Assembly: GCF_002812485.1 (NCBI RefSeq)
Contig: NZ_CP025003.1
Coordinates: 3,162,001-3,226,000 of the forward strand
Direction: 5' to 3'
Length of the DNA stretch: 64,000 nucleotides
Origin: Dickeya fangzhongdai
GTDB lineage: Bacteria; Pseudomonadota; Gammaproteobacteria; Enterobacterales; Enterobacteriaceae
Shown: piece after piece, positions 9,530-18,516 of the stretch
Layout: each line of letters starts with the position of its first letter
Position numbering within the stretch: position 1 is the first letter of the stretch
Translations under genes and position numbers: made by a program
Notes under the pieces: model-generated
What the model was told of the DNA's origin: nothing
What the model saw: only the letters and a program-made list of their open reading frames with translations
Database searches by the model: none

Positions 9530-10168
9530 ATGAAAATTGCACTGATTAACGAGAACAGCCAGGCCGCAAAGAACGCGATTATCGCCGCAGCCCTGTCCAA
9601 AGCCGTTGAGCCGCAGGGTCACACCGTATACAACTACGGTCAATATGCTGTTGAAGATGCTGCACAGCTGACCTACATCCAGAACGGTATCCTGGCTGCC
9701 ATCCTGCTGAACTCCGGTGCCGCTGATTTCGTGGTCACGGGTTGTGGTACTGGTCAGGGCGCCATGCTGGCCTGTAACTCTTTCCCGGGTGTGATCTGTG
9801 GTCTGGTTGTTGACCCGTCTGACGCTTACCTGTTCTCCCAGATCAACAACGGTAACGCGGTTTCTCTGCCTTACGCCAAAGGCTTTGGCTGGGGCGCCGA
9901 GCTGAACCTGGAAAACCTGTTCACTCAGTTGTTCAAAGAAGAAGGCGGCCGCGGCTACCCGAGCGATCGCGTAGTTCCGCAGCAGCGTAACAAGAAAATC
10001 CTGGATGCCGTTAAAGAGGTGACCTACCGCGACCTGATCACCATTCTGAAAGGTCTGGATCAGGATCTGGTCAAAGGCGCTATTGCCGGTCCGAAATTCC
10101 AGGAATATTTCTTCGCTAACAGCACCAACGCTGAACTGACCAGCTACATCAAATCCCTGCTGAACTAA
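9530..10168 (+). CDS. spiX: RpiB/LacA/LacB-family sugar isomerase, SpiX-like
   Basis: The 212-residue cytoplasmic protein has an RpiB/LacAB isomerase fold: MKIALINENSQAAKN at the start, then FVVTGCGTGQGAMLACNSFPG, which carries the family's Cys and anion-binding loop. The C-terminal extension makes it longer than RpiB (about 150 residues). The predicted KdgR operator points to pectin or uronate catabolism. I recall a KdgR-regulated isomerase named SpiX in soft-rot bacteria, and related long RpiB-like enzymes (DhuI) isomerise unsaturated uronate products. A role at the same step as KduI is therefore plausible but inferred. GGAAC lies 6 bases before the ATG. It is a single-gene unit. Confidence 0.75.
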   Translation: MKIALINENSQAAKNAIIAAALSKAVEPQGHTVYNYGQYAVEDAAQLTYIQNGILAAILLNSGAADFVVTGCGTGQGAMLACNSFPGVICGLVVDPSDAYLFSQINNGNAVSLPYAKGFGWGAELNLENLFTQLFKEEGGRGYPSDRVVPQQRNKKILDAVKEVTYRDLITILKGLDQDLVKGAIAGPKFQEYFFANSTNAELTSYIKSLLN

Positions 10169-10190
10169 TTCCGCCGGGTAGCGTTATTCT

Positions 10191-10219
10191 GACCACCGCC
10201 CCGGCGGTGGTCTTTTTTT
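10191..10219 (+). terminator. terminator of the spiX-like gene
   Basis: A GC-rich inverted repeat, GACCACCG...CGGTGGTC, is followed directly by a run of seven T. It begins 22 bases after the stop codon. Confidence 0.85.
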
Positions 10220-10292
10220 ATCGGTTATTTGGCGTGCTTCCGTTCAGGTCGAACAACAGTTAGCCAGACGTTTCAAAAGCCTGAAATACTGC

Positions 10293-10321
10293 TTGACCAT
10301 AACAGGGTGACTCCCTATAGT
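10293..10321 (+). promoter_or_regulatory. promoter of tRNA-Ser
   Basis: TTGACC and TATAGT are separated by exactly 17 bases, and the tRNA begins 31 bases after the -10. The GC-rich stretch GCGCCCCG after the -10 looks like the discriminator of a stringently controlled stable-RNA promoter. Confidence 0.75.
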
Positions 10322-10352
10322 AGCGCCCCGTTGCCCCTGACGGCGACAATCC

Positions 10353-10442
10353 GGTGAGGTGTCCGAGTGGCTGAAGGAGCACGCCTGGAAAGTGTGTATA
10401 CGTGAAAACGTATCGAGGGTTCGAATCCCTCCCTCACCGCCA
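10353..10442 (+). tRNA. serW: tRNA-Ser (anticodon GGA)
   Basis: This is a 90-base class II tRNA with a long variable arm. The acceptor stem GGTGAGG pairs with CCTCACC, followed by the discriminator G and an encoded CCA. The anticodon GGA is at 10387-10389 in the loop CTGGAAA, reading UCC and UCU serine codons. The T arm contains GGTTCGAATCC. It is nearly identical to E. coli serW/serX. It has its own promoter and terminator. Confidence 0.96.
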
Positions 10443-10452
10443 GATTAAAAAC

Positions 10453-10488
10453 AAAAACCCCAGACTTGCGTCTGGGGTTTTTGTTTTT
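10453..10488 (+). terminator. tRNA-Ser terminator
   Basis: The stem AAAAACCCCAGAC / GTCTGGGGTTTTT has a TTGC loop and is followed by GTTTTTT. It starts 11 bases after the tRNA. Confidence 0.9.
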
Positions 10489-10489
10489 T

Positions 10490-11047
10490 AACCGCTGATG
10501 GGACGGATGAGAACCCGCGACAGGATTCGACAAAACGGCCCGCCGTTTTGGACCGCCGTAGACGACCAGTATGGCGAGCGCTGCGCGCAAGTCTATCCCA
10601 ACCGAACCTACGTCTTCCCTTCCCAAACCATGTCTGGTTTTTTACCCGCGATCGGGCTCGGCGAGAATCCATGCCGAAGTCGACAAGATGGCCCGTTGCC
10701 ATACAGCATCGCAACGGTAGATGTTCACAGAAAAGAAAAACCATTTGTTAAAAGCAAAAAATATTAACTTTCCTTTACATGACAATCTGTTCCATGCATT
10801 CTCTTTAACACTGCCCTCTCTAGAATACTGCAATCATATTATCCCAACATTAAACAACTCGTTGATATAAGAACCAAATAACAAATCAAACTATTAATCA
10901 TCCAGCTTATATTTTCCATGGAAACCTAAATAAAAATCGATTTTTTATTGTCATTAATGTTCACTTAATCTAAATAAAATAAATTCAGCGCGGTAAGATA
11001 ATTATACTTTTTTACCTCCATCCTCATTTCTGGCGGAGCATTTCAAC
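10490..11047. other. intergenic region before the chemoreceptor gene
   Basis: No gene is supported. The left 190 bases are GC-rich with short inverted repeats such as AAAACGGC / GCCGTTTT. From about 10740 the sequence becomes very AT-rich up to the chemoreceptor start, which would hold its promoter. A weak sigma-28-like arrangement (TAAATAAA, 11 bases, GCGGTAAG, 10971-10997) has correct spacing but a poor -10. Confidence 0.5.
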
Positions 11048-12652
11048 ATGACCATTGTGAAAAAATTAGCTATCGCAATCAGTATATTTTCCCTGGCGCT
11101 GATTAGCGTAGGTGGTTTCGGTCTTCATTCACTTAGCCAGTCAAAAGATCGTCTGGAATATGTGATGACTAACACATTACCCAGCCTTGATAATTTGGTG
11201 AAATCGAATAATGCATTAAACGATGCACGTAGCGATCTGGCGCTTATTTTTCTTACCCGGGAAGAGCAACAGCGCAATACCTTAAAACGAGCGCTTGATG
11301 ACTCGCTGAGCAGCGTTGAAAAACTGAATGCCACGTATAAAAAGGATCTGGTCTCTGACAACAAAGATGCGCAGATGGCTAATGATAATCTGCAATATCT
11401 GAGCGACTTCCGTGCCGCTAAAGATAAGCTGTTTCAGCAGTCCCAAACCGATACTCAGGCCGCAGAGAAGGCCTTTGCCTCTCGGGGCTATGTCACGCTG
11501 GCTCAGGAGAAACTGGTAAAAGGCTTTCAGGATCAGTACAACTACAACGTCGGTCTGGCCGGCGGACTGCAGGAGCAAAATACCACCAGTTTCAAACAGG
11601 CGTTCTTCGGGCTGGTCGGGTTGATTGTGGTTGCCCTGCTCGCCGCCGGCACCTTGTCCACGGTGATTATCAGCTATGTGCGCGCCAGCCTGAACGCCCT
11701 GCGTCAGACGCTGCTCACCGTTAGTGAAAATCTGGATTTAACCCTGCAGGCCGACACCAGAAAGAACGATGAAATCGGCCAGACCGCCAGCGCCTTTAAC
11801 AACCTGATTCAGCGGTTCGCCACCGTTCTGGCTAACGTGCGTTCCGCCAGTGAAAGCGTTTCAACGGCATCCGGTGAAATCGCCGCCGCCAACGAAGACC
11901 TTTCCGCCAGAACGGAAGAACAGGCCTCTTCGCTGGCACAGACCGCCGCCAGTATGCATGAAATCTCATCCACCATCGAAAGTAATGTCGACAATACCGC
12001 CCAGGCCAATCGGCTGGGTCAGCAAGCGAGCGTTGCGGTCCAACATGGCGATGAAGCGGTGCAGCGTATGATGCACGCGATGGAAGAGATCGCCAACGGG
12101 TCCGCAAAAGTAGCCGATATCACCAACCTCATTGAGGGTATCGCCTTCCAGACCAATATCCTGGCGCTGAATGCCGCTGTGGAAGCCGCACGGGCAGGCG
12201 AACATGGGCGTGGTTTCGCGGTGGTGGCCGGCGAGGTCCGCACGCTGTCCCAGCGTTCCTCATCCGCCGCCAAAGAGATCAAGACGCTGATCGACAGTGC
12301 GATTGCCGCCGTACAGCATGGTGCGGTGCAGGCTGACGAAGTCCGTGATTCCATCAATAACGTGAAAGGCGTAATTCAGAACGTGTCCAGCCTGGTCAAT
12401 GAAGTGTCGCTGGCGTCGGAAGAACAAAGTCGCGGCATATCCCAGATTAACACCGCCATCAACCAGATGGAGGCAGTTACACAGCAGAATGCCGCCATGG
12501 TGGAGCAAGCCTCATCCGCAGCGGACTCACTCAACGAGCAGGCAACCAAATTGCGCCAGTCGGTGGAGGCCTTCAAACTGCAGGGGAACGGCCATTTTAC
12601 CGACTCGTATGCCATGAACGACATACAGCCATTACGCCTCGGCCATCACTGA
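11048..12652 (+). CDS. methyl-accepting chemotaxis protein
   Basis: This 534-residue inner-membrane chemoreceptor has a first membrane segment at about residues 6-26. A short periplasmic helical sensor of the four-helix-bundle type covers about 27-185, and a second membrane segment about 188-212. A HAMP linker follows, then the cytoplasmic signalling coiled coil with the conserved hairpin tip ([19 protein letters not shown]). The C-terminus (RLGHH) lacks the NWETF-type pentapeptide that tethers CheR and CheB, so it may rely on other receptors for efficient methylation. The ligand cannot be told from sequence. GGCGGAG precedes the ATG by about 10 bases. It is monocistronic. Confidence 0.93.
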   Translation: MTIVKKLAIAISIFSLALISVGGFGLHSLSQSKDRLEYVMTNTLPSLDNLVKSNNALNDARSDLALIFLTREEQQRNTLKRALDDSLSSVEKLNATYKKDLVSDNKDAQMANDNLQYLSDFRAAKDKLFQQSQTDTQAAEKAFASRGYVTLAQEKLVKGFQDQYNYNVGLAGGLQEQNTTSFKQAFFGLVGLIVVALLAAGTLSTVIISYVRASLNALRQTLLTVSENLDLTLQADTRKNDEIGQTASAFNNLIQRFATVLANVRSASESVSTASGEIAAANEDLSARTEEQASSLAQTAASMHEISSTIESNVDNTAQANRLGQQASVAVQHGDEAVQRMMHAMEEIANGSAKVADITNLIEGIAFQTNILALNAAVEAARAGEHGRGFAVVAGEVRTLSQRSSSAAKEIKTLIDSAIAAVQHGAVQADEVRDSINNVKGVIQNVSSLVNEVSLASEEQSRGISQINTAINQMEAVTQQNAAMVEQASSAADSLNEQATKLRQSVEAFKLQGNGHFTDSYAMNDIQPLRLGHH

Positions 12653-12676
12653 TTGACCTGGCGTTCCGGTGAATAA

Positions 12677-12704
12677 AAGGGCTGCTCACGCAGCCCTTCT
12701 CGCT
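12677..12704 (+). terminator. terminator after the chemoreceptor gene
   Basis: The stem AAGGGCTGC / GCAGCCCTT has a TCAC loop and is followed by a T-rich stretch. It lies 25 bases after the stop codon and before the convergent phoH. Confidence 0.75.
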
Positions 12705-12721
12705 TTTACGCCAACCGTGAA

Positions 12722-13510
12722 TCAGGAATACGCCACCAGCGTACGCTGGCACAGCTCGGAGCGGACGCAGTCCTCTTTGCCAAAGGTGACAATGCCCACC
12801 ATACCATCTTCCGTAAATCGCTCCAGCGCATCGCGCAGGCCCGATTTCACGCCGGCAGGCAAGTCACATTGCGTAATATCGCCATTGACAATCACCGTGA
12901 CATTCTCGCCCAGACGCGTCAGGAACATCTTCATCTGATTGACGGTAACGTTCTGCGCTTCGTCCAAAATCACTACTGCGTTTTCGAACGTCCGTCCGCG
13001 CATATAGGCGAATGGCGAGATCTCCACCTTGGCAATTTCCGGCCGCAGGCAGTACTGCAAGAAGGAAGAGCCGAGCCGACGTTGCAACACGTCATACACC
13101 GGCCGAAAATAAGGCGCGAATTTCTCCGCGATGTCGCCCGGCAGGAAGCCGAGATCTTCCTCCGCCTGCAATACCGGCCGCGTAACAATAATACGTTCAA
13201 CCTCTTTATGAAGCAGTGCTTCGGCCGCTTTGGCCGCACTGAGAAACGTTTTGCCACAACCCGCCTCACCGGTGGCAAAGATTAACTGTTTATTTTCTAT
13301 TGCAGACAAGTAGTGTTCCTGAGCTGGGGTTCGGGCCTCAATCACTGAGTTGTCGCGGCTTTCACGCGCCATACCGATAGCTTCAATGCCGCCCAACTGA
13401 ACCAGAGAAGTGACCGAATCTTCTTCACGCTGACGATGACTGCGCGATTCGCGTCTGATAACACGTTTGGCTTCACGACGCGCTTTGATCACTGCTTTTT
13501 GTCTTCCCAT
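12722..13510 (-). CDS. phoH: PhoH, phosphate-starvation-inducible ATPase
   Basis: PhoH is a P-loop ATP-binding protein of the PhoH family, induced by phosphate starvation in E. coli; family members have been linked to RNA metabolism. Walker A is GEAGCGKT (about residues 80-87) and Walker B is VVILDEAQNV. The RNA-helicase-like block VIVNGDITQCDLP and the C-terminal ELCQRTLVAYS are conserved. The 262-residue length matches the conserved part of E. coli PhoH, without its N-terminal extension. The start MGRQKAVIKARREAKR is very basic. Upstream lie a PHO-box-like promoter and a long leader with a terminator. Confidence 0.93.
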   Translation of the reverse strand: MGRQKAVIKARREAKRVIRRESRSHRQREEDSVTSLVQLGGIEAIGMARESRDNSVIEARTPAQEHYLSAIENKQLIFATGEAGCGKTFLSAAKAAEALLHKEVERIIVTRPVLQAEEDLGFLPGDIAEKFAPYFRPVYDVLQRRLGSSFLQYCLRPEIAKVEISPFAYMRGRTFENAVVILDEAQNVTVNQMKMFLTRLGENVTVIVNGDITQCDLPAGVKSGLRDALERFTEDGMVGIVTFGKEDCVRSELCQRTLVAYS

Positions 13511-13617
13511 AGTGGCACCTTACAGTTTGTTTCACTGACCGTACGACCCAGGGCCGACGGTGTTTTGTTCACAAATGAGGTTTGGCTTCCTTATTAAGCC
13601 GTAACGCAGGTGGAATG

Positions 13618-13684
13618 AAAAAAGCCGATGCGAAGTTGGCGCTGTCGCCTTTAGTGGCATGACGGCGCGTTCGGCATCGGCTTT
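13618..13684 (-). terminator. intrinsic terminator inside the phoH leader
   Basis: On the minus strand, AAAGCCGATGCCGAA (13670-13684) pairs with TTCGCATCGGCTTT (13621-13634) with one bulged base. The intervening sequence folds further (GCGCCGTC with GACAGCGC). The 3' arm runs into TTTTTT at 13618-13623. It lies about 110 bases before the phoH start, so it would end transcription before the gene unless relieved, or form the 3' end of a small RNA. Confidence 0.7.
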
Positions 13685-13910
13685 GAAGAATGGAGCGGGA
13701 ATCACTCCAGGGACCATATCGCAACAACCAGGGGACAGTGAGAAAATGAAGCGGGAGGGAGATCCTCCGCATCGATGAAGCGGTAAATACGGGCGAATTT
13801 GCTGACTATTCCGTCCAGGGAAGGACTCTACCATTCGCGCTCCTCACTGTGACAATAACTATTCGGGTGAATAATGATTGACCGTATCAGGCACCCGACA
13901 TCTGAGGATG

Positions 13911-13944
13911 AAATTACCGCCCACAGATGTCATTAAGATGACAG
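13911..13944 (-). promoter_or_regulatory. PHO-box-like promoter of phoH
   Basis: On the minus strand an 18-base element (13927-13944) reads CTGTCAT-CTTA-ATGACAT. The first half is a perfect PHO half-site and the second matches 5 of 7. A -10-like TAATTT (13911-13916) follows 10 bases later, the spacing seen when PhoB replaces a -35. phoH is a known Pho-regulon gene in E. coli. The implied leader is about 390 bases. Confidence 0.55.
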
Positions 13945-14010
13945 TGCTATATTTTGCCCCGGTATGGCAAGTATTTTCACATCACCATAACATAAAACTA
14001 TGAGCTGGAT

Positions 14011-14034
14011 TTCCTCCGCCGGCCAGCGGAGGAA
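14011..14034 (-). terminator. hairpin after fliZ
   Basis: A perfect 9-base stem, TTCCTCCGC / GCGGAGGAA, has a six-base loop and lies 8 bases downstream of the fliZ stop. There is no T tract, so it may protect the 3' end or act as a weak terminator. Confidence 0.5.
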
Positions 14035-14042
14035 TGCGAAGG

Positions 14043-14555
14043 TTAGTAATGCTTCTGCCAGTGCAGATATTGATCGTACTTCCGCAGAGCGCTGCGGTAT
14101 GTATTCTGCTCGATATCAGGCAAATAATCGCAAATACGCTGCTGAATATTGCCATCCGAGGAGAAGCTCTCCTGCGGGTAATTCTTCGACAGCAGCAATT
14201 CATCAAGACGCCGCAAGCGGATGACATATTCCCGCATCGTGCTGTGGCGCACCTCAGTCTGTTCGATCAGATACTGCGTGAACGCTTTGATATCGAAATA
14301 ATTGGCGTGTGTATTGCAGGAAACTTCACTGCAGAAACGACATAAGGGGATGAGTTCTTCCTGCACAGATTCCCAGATAGTGTTGTCAATCAGCCGATCC
14401 ATCATGGCTATCGACTTTTTATTGATGAGCTGATCGCGAAATACCAGCGAAACACGATCCAGTTCCTTGGCACAATTGGCGCAGTGTGTTTGCCTGTGTT
14501 TGAAGTCTTTCAAATAACGGCTCAGAAGCTGCTTCTTCCTGGTTGCTTGAGGCAT
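14043..14555 (-). CDS. fliZ: FliZ, flagellar regulator
   Basis: In enterobacteria FliZ links flagellar gene expression to other programmes. It antagonises sigma-S promoters in E. coli and promotes FlhDC activity in Salmonella. The 170-residue protein is typical in length (183 in E. coli). It has the CANCAKELDRVSLVFRDQL block and a C-terminal part resembling the core-binding domain of tyrosine recombinases (about residues 80-165, ending YRSALRKYDQYLHWQ). It lies 54 bases downstream of fliA and is co-transcribed. Confidence 0.93.
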   Translation of the reverse strand: MPQATRKKQLLSRYLKDFKHRQTHCANCAKELDRVSLVFRDQLINKKSIAMMDRLIDNTIWESVQEELIPLCRFCSEVSCNTHANYFDIKAFTQYLIEQTEVRHSTMREYVIRLRRLDELLLSKNYPQESFSSDGNIQQRICDYLPDIEQNTYRSALRKYDQYLHWQKHY

Positions 14556-14609
14556 GAGTCCATTCCTGACAGTAGTGTGGGTACAACTACATATCTGCGC
14601 GCTCCAAAA

Positions 14610-15332
14610 TTAAACGTCACTCATTAATTTCGCACGCAGACGCTTTATCGCCTGGCTATGCAACTGACTAACGCGCGACTCCCCGACTTCCAGAACCGCC
14701 CCAATCTCCTTTAGGTTAAGTTCTTCCTGGTAATAGAGGGTCAACACCATTTTCTCTCGCTCTGGTAGGCTCTCAATCGCGTCCATCACTCGCTGGCGTA
14801 AATTCACGTCCATCAGTTGATTTAACGGATTGGCTTCTTCATTTCCTTCCAGTAACGCCTCAGCGCTATCCCCATGCTCTTCCCGCCACTCATCGTAAGA
14901 AAACAACTGGCTATTGTTGGTATCCAGAAGAATCTGGCGATACTCCTCCAGCGAGATATTCAGGGTTTGGGCTACTTCCTGTTCGGTAGGAGCCCGGCCG
15001 AGTGACTGTTCAGCCTGTTGCATTGCCTGAGCGACTTCCCGGGCGTTACGCCTGACACTGCGCGGCGCCCAGTCCCGGCTGCGCAGCTCATCCAGCATCG
15101 CGCCACGAATACGTTGCACGGCATAGGTGGTGAATGCCGTGCCCTGCAACGAATCATAACGTTCTACGGCACTGAGCAGCCCAATGCCCCCCGCTTGCAG
15201 GAGATCATCGAGCTCGACGCTTGCCGGAAGACGAACCTGTAAGCGTAAGGCTTCATGGCGCACCAGGGGAACATAGCGCTTCCATAATGAATTTTTATCC
15301 ATTGTGCCTTCAGCGGTATACAGTTCGCTCAC
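14610..15332 (-). CDS. fliA: FliA, flagellar sigma factor 28
   Basis: FliA directs RNA polymerase to late flagellar and chemotaxis promoters and is held inactive by FlgM until the hook is complete. The 240-residue protein has region 2 (SVELDDLLQAGGIGLL, then FTTYAVQRIRGAMLDELR), region 3 and a C-terminal region 4 helix-turn-helix (LNLKEIGAVLEVGESRVSQLHSQAIKRLR). The start is GTG at 15332 (MSELYTAEG), the same codon choice and N-terminus as E. coli fliA. Good target promoters in this window precede fliC, fliD, flgK, flgM and cheR. Confidence 0.98.
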   Translation of the reverse strand: MSELYTAEGTMDKNSLWKRYVPLVRHEALRLQVRLPASVELDDLLQAGGIGLLSAVERYDSLQGTAFTTYAVQRIRGAMLDELRSRDWAPRSVRRNAREVAQAMQQAEQSLGRAPTEQEVAQTLNISLEEYRQILLDTNNSQLFSYDEWREEHGDSAEALLEGNEEANPLNQLMDVNLRQRVMDAIESLPEREKMVLTLYYQEELNLKEIGAVLEVGESRVSQLHSQAIKRLRAKLMSDV

Positions 15333-15709
15333 AGTGATAAATACCTATAAAATTAAGGTGCTCAGCAACATTATGCGTTTAGCATACTATGGCAATCGGC
15401 AGAATAGGTGTAGAAAAAAGGCTTTTTTCAGATATGCAACCGGATTCCCATTTCTGAATATTGTAGCCGCTATAGCGTAAGGTGGGTACCTTCCCTCGGT
15501 CAGAGTCAGCCATTTTTGTGATGTACAGTTATTGACTGATAATGCAAGAAACTATTAATACAATAATAGTCATGACGACGGAAGAGAATCAGCCTGTTTG
15601 CAGATGCTTACGCTGATAAACCGCCGTATCGGATAATCAGCATAATAAAATATGGCTGAGGAATAAGGCACCATCCCACTGGCACCTTATTCCTACTGCT
15701 CAGTCAATT
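15333..15709. other. fliA upstream region
   Basis: This 377-base stretch lies between fliA and the glycosyltransferase gene. It holds a GCCGATTG (15393-15400, minus) resembling a sigma-28 -10 without a matching TAAA -35. It also has an exact palindrome CGCTATAGCG near 15470 and an inverted repeat GGAATAAGG / CCTTATTCC (about 15660-15692) that may end island transcripts. The FlhDC-dependent promoter is expected here but I could not assign its boxes. Confidence 0.5.
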
Positions 15710-17137
15710 TTAGCTATTAAGCTTATTGCCATATTTTTCAACAAGATAATCTTTATATTCCGAATAGCGGTTTTGTGCATCCTTGATAGTTGTCACTACC
15801 CAGGCGAATGAGCTTTCTCTGTGATTGACGTCACAGACAAAAGACGCATCAATCCGCGTAATATGGGTAGATTTCCCCACGCCATCCAGAACGGCAGACA
15901 ATGCGACCTGATCCAAAAACCAGACAGCATTATTCTTCATCAAATTATTCCATATAAACAAAGCAACTTTTTTGATGAATCGCCTGGATTCCTCGCCACC
16001 GTTCAGGTAGACAAATCCGGCAATGGCTTTTTCCCAGAACGGCGAGCTTTCGCTTTTCGTCAAAGCAATATCCGCTGATGCCACAGTATGCTCGACAAAT
16101 TGCCAGCCATTCTTCATCAGGCAATCCGCATCGACAATAATCAGCGGCCCCTTGACGATAGGCAACAGATAATTAGCCGCCACAAATCGTCTGCAGGCAT
16201 AGTGAACATTAATACCAAATACATCGGCAACTGGCTCGGTGGTACAGGAAATATTCAGCTCAGGAAACTGTGCATGTTTCGCTTTGATATCTTCAGCCGT
16301 CACCTCGTCAATATTATAGACATGAAGGTGTACATTGAATTTTTCACGGTTGGTCTCATAGAGTGAATAAATCAGATGTACGGCATGCTGATGATAGTAT
16401 TTAACATCACACGCGATAAGTATGGTGGGTTTGTCATTATCATTATCTCTTTGCTGTAACCACTGATAATGCTCATAATTGATGTTCTCTGTTTTCGATA
16501 CTAGCGAACTGAAATCAATATATGAGTCAGGATAACCACCACTTTTGAATATAGTCGAGACGACCATCAGTAACGTCAGCGGATCTTCGCCAATAAGATA
16601 GGAGTTGGCGGTCATTCTTTTGACGAGTAGCAGCGCATACTCGTAATCGTCTTCCAGAATGCAGGTGAGCAGCAGAATCTTAAAAATAACAGGCACATCC
16701 TGTAGAGCGTCCAGATTGTTTTCGATCAGGGAAACGGCATGTTCTGTCGCGCCAATCCGGTACAGCAGCTGAATAGAGGCGACCAGATATTCAAGATTCG
16801 GCGCCAGCTCTAATACGTCGCTAAGGTAACGGACAACACTGTCAATATACTCGGCCGGCATATGTACTTGCTGACCGCTCCATTTTTCATCCAGCGCCAG
16901 GTTAGACAAGGCAATCGCATTCAGCAGCAATCTCAGCGCGCGATCCTGAGCTTCTGGTAAATTGCTCTGGCTGGCAGCCAGATTTTTGTTCAGGGTATAA
17001 ATATCACAGCTTCTATTGACAATCACATCAACGATAATCTCTTTCGGCAAGTCGCCAATATCGCCAATCATCAACTCCCGGCTGAACACATCCCGATAAT
17101 ATTGATGCGTCGATTTTACATGCGTGTAATCCGCCAT
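15710..17137 (-). CDS. glycosyltransferase of the flagellin modification island
   Basis: This 475-residue protein probably transfers a sugar. The N-terminal half (about 1-225) is all-helical and repeat-like. The C-terminal half starts with a strand (KPTILIACDVKYYHQHAVHL) and contains GPLIIVDADCLM, a DxD motif typical of GT-A fold enzymes that bind nucleotide sugars through a metal. The pattern AIAGFVYLNGG, then VWFLDQVALSAVL, is also seen in such transferases. The ATG at 17137 (MADYTHVKS) has GAAGG 6 bases upstream; the longer TTG start is less likely. It is the last gene of the island before fliA. Donor and acceptor are unknown. Confidence 0.7.
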   Translation of the reverse strand: MADYTHVKSTHQYYRDVFSRELMIGDIGDLPKEIIVDVIVNRSCDIYTLNKNLAASQSNLPEAQDRALRLLLNAIALSNLALDEKWSGQQVHMPAEYIDSVVRYLSDVLELAPNLEYLVASIQLLYRIGATEHAVSLIENNLDALQDVPVIFKILLLTCILEDDYEYALLLVKRMTANSYLIGEDPLTLLMVVSTIFKSGGYPDSYIDFSSLVSKTENINYEHYQWLQQRDNDNDKPTILIACDVKYYHQHAVHLIYSLYETNREKFNVHLHVYNIDEVTAEDIKAKHAQFPELNISCTTEPVADVFGINVHYACRRFVAANYLLPIVKGPLIIVDADCLMKNGWQFVEHTVASADIALTKSESSPFWEKAIAGFVYLNGGEESRRFIKKVALFIWNNLMKNNAVWFLDQVALSAVLDGVGKSTHITRIDASFVCDVNHRESSFAWVVTTIKDAQNRYSEYKDYLVEKYGNKLNS

Positions 17138-17240
17138 AAACAACCTTCAATTCATTGTATTTACTGTTACGGCAACATGATCAGACATATTACAGAATGC
17201 CTTTCCGGATGGTCTGCACAACCACCCGGAAAATAGCTCA

Positions 17241-18326
17241 TCAGTTGGCCGCCGGGATAAAGAACATGATGGTTTCAGCCCATCCTTCGGTATAGTGGCG
17301 CAGATAAATGCGATAATCACTCCGCAAGCTCAGGATATATTCGGGAATTTTCCAGAAGTCGCTCGGATAATGATAAACCGCCACTGCCAGCTTCGGGTGA
17401 TCATCCAGAATATGCTGTTTCATTCCGGTCAGCGCGGCGATTTCCGCTCCCTCCAGATCCAGCTTGATAAAGGTAACGGGCTCATTAACTACGCTATCCA
17501 GTGTCGCCACTTCAATTTTTACGTTCCCTTCCTCCGAAATATGGCTGGCAGAACCATCGCCCGAGGAAAAGCTCAGCGTCGTATTCCGGTCGAACAGCCC
17601 AAGTGGGTGGTAGGTAACGCCATGCAGATGCTGCATATTCTTTTTAGCCAGCACCAGCGTATCGCTGCCCGGTTCGAAGAAATGGATGCCGCCATACCCA
17701 GGGCAACGTTTGGCGAACTCCAGGCTGGTAAAACCATCAAACCCGCCGCCATCGACAAAAACTTCGCCATCGGAAAACGCAACGAACGGTTCGAAATACT
17801 GTCTGTCGACACAAAAATCGTATTTGTCGATCGCGGCCAGGTTGGCCTCCAGGCGAAAACGCAAAATGTCGTCAAATACCTGGCGGGACTCATCATCAAC
17901 CAGCAGCCCGCGGATCCACTCGAATTTCGCGGTGTTGGTCGCATACTCTTTACGCATATCAGTAATGCATTCAAGCTGTGGCACTGCGCCGTGGCTCAAA
18001 TCGGCAAACGCGAAATAGTCCATCACCTCTTTGACGCCTGCTGCCTTCAGTTTTTCCACGCCGGTTCTGGGACGGGAATTGGTCACTGCAGACACCACCA
18101 TGCTGTCCTTCTCGATTTGATTCAGGCGCAGCACCGGCTTTCCCAGCCATGTCGTCAGGTCGGTGTATTCGTCAATAAAGCCGTCAACCGGCGCGACTCT
18201 GGCGACGGCCTCCGCATACTGGTTAACACCCAGTACATAGTGTTTAACACCATCGGCACGGGTAAACCGTTCAAAAAAGTCAGCTGTTGCGCTGTGCGCT
18301 GCCGCAGGCTTACTGGCTGTATTCAT
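17241..18326 (-). CDS. FkbM-family methyltransferase
   Basis: This 361-residue protein is a probable SAM-dependent O-methyltransferase of the FkbM family, which methylates sugar hydroxyls in many glycan loci. The C-terminal domain has motif I (GEVFVDGGGFDGFTSLEFA, about residues 190-208) and the FkbM block FIKLDLEGAEIAALTG. It ends in an aromatic-rich segment (HYTEGWAETIMFF). The N-terminal 150 residues form a separate Rossmann-like domain. The ATG at 18326 has GGAGA about 8 bases upstream; the open frame extends 19 codons further without support. A likely role is methylating the flagellin sugar. Confidence 0.8.
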   Translation of the reverse strand: MNTASKPAAAHSATADFFERFTRADGVKHYVLGVNQYAEAVARVAPVDGFIDEYTDLTTWLGKPVLRLNQIEKDSMVVSAVTNSRPRTGVEKLKAAGVKEVMDYFAFADLSHGAVPQLECITDMRKEYATNTAKFEWIRGLLVDDESRQVFDDILRFRLEANLAAIDKYDFCVDRQYFEPFVAFSDGEVFVDGGGFDGFTSLEFAKRCPGYGGIHFFEPGSDTLVLAKKNMQHLHGVTYHPLGLFDRNTTLSFSSGDGSASHISEEGNVKIEVATLDSVVNEPVTFIKLDLEGAEIAALTGMKQHILDDHPKLAVAVYHYPSDFWKIPEYILSLRSDYRIYLRHYTEGWAETIMFFIPAAN

Positions 18327-18516
18327 TCGTCTTCTCTCCAATACCTTCTGATATCGCAATGAGTCATCACCCTCATCATGCACCGCTCCGACATGCTGTT
18401 ATCAGCAAACGCGGCTTACCAGTAAAAGTTTAGCGACAGTAACACCGGGTGATCTCTAAACCGATACAGTACAAACTCAGCAACACATTGATTTATATAT
18501 TTATCAAATCGCGGAT

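Noticed and set aside
10315..10744. minus-strand open frames across the tRNA-Ser gene
   Set aside because: They are antisense to the tRNA and its terminator, a common source of false small proteins.
10971..10997. possible sigma-28 promoter before the first chemoreceptor gene
   Set aside because: Spacing is right but only about half of the -10 positions match.
15393..15400. GCCGATTG before fliA as a sigma-28 promoter
   Set aside because: The -10 matches but the sequence 11 bases upstream does not resemble TAAAGTTT.
17295..18362. 355-codon plus-strand open frame opposite the FkbM methyltransferase gene
   Set aside because: The minus-strand frame has clear methyltransferase motifs and a ribosome-binding site; the plus frame has none.
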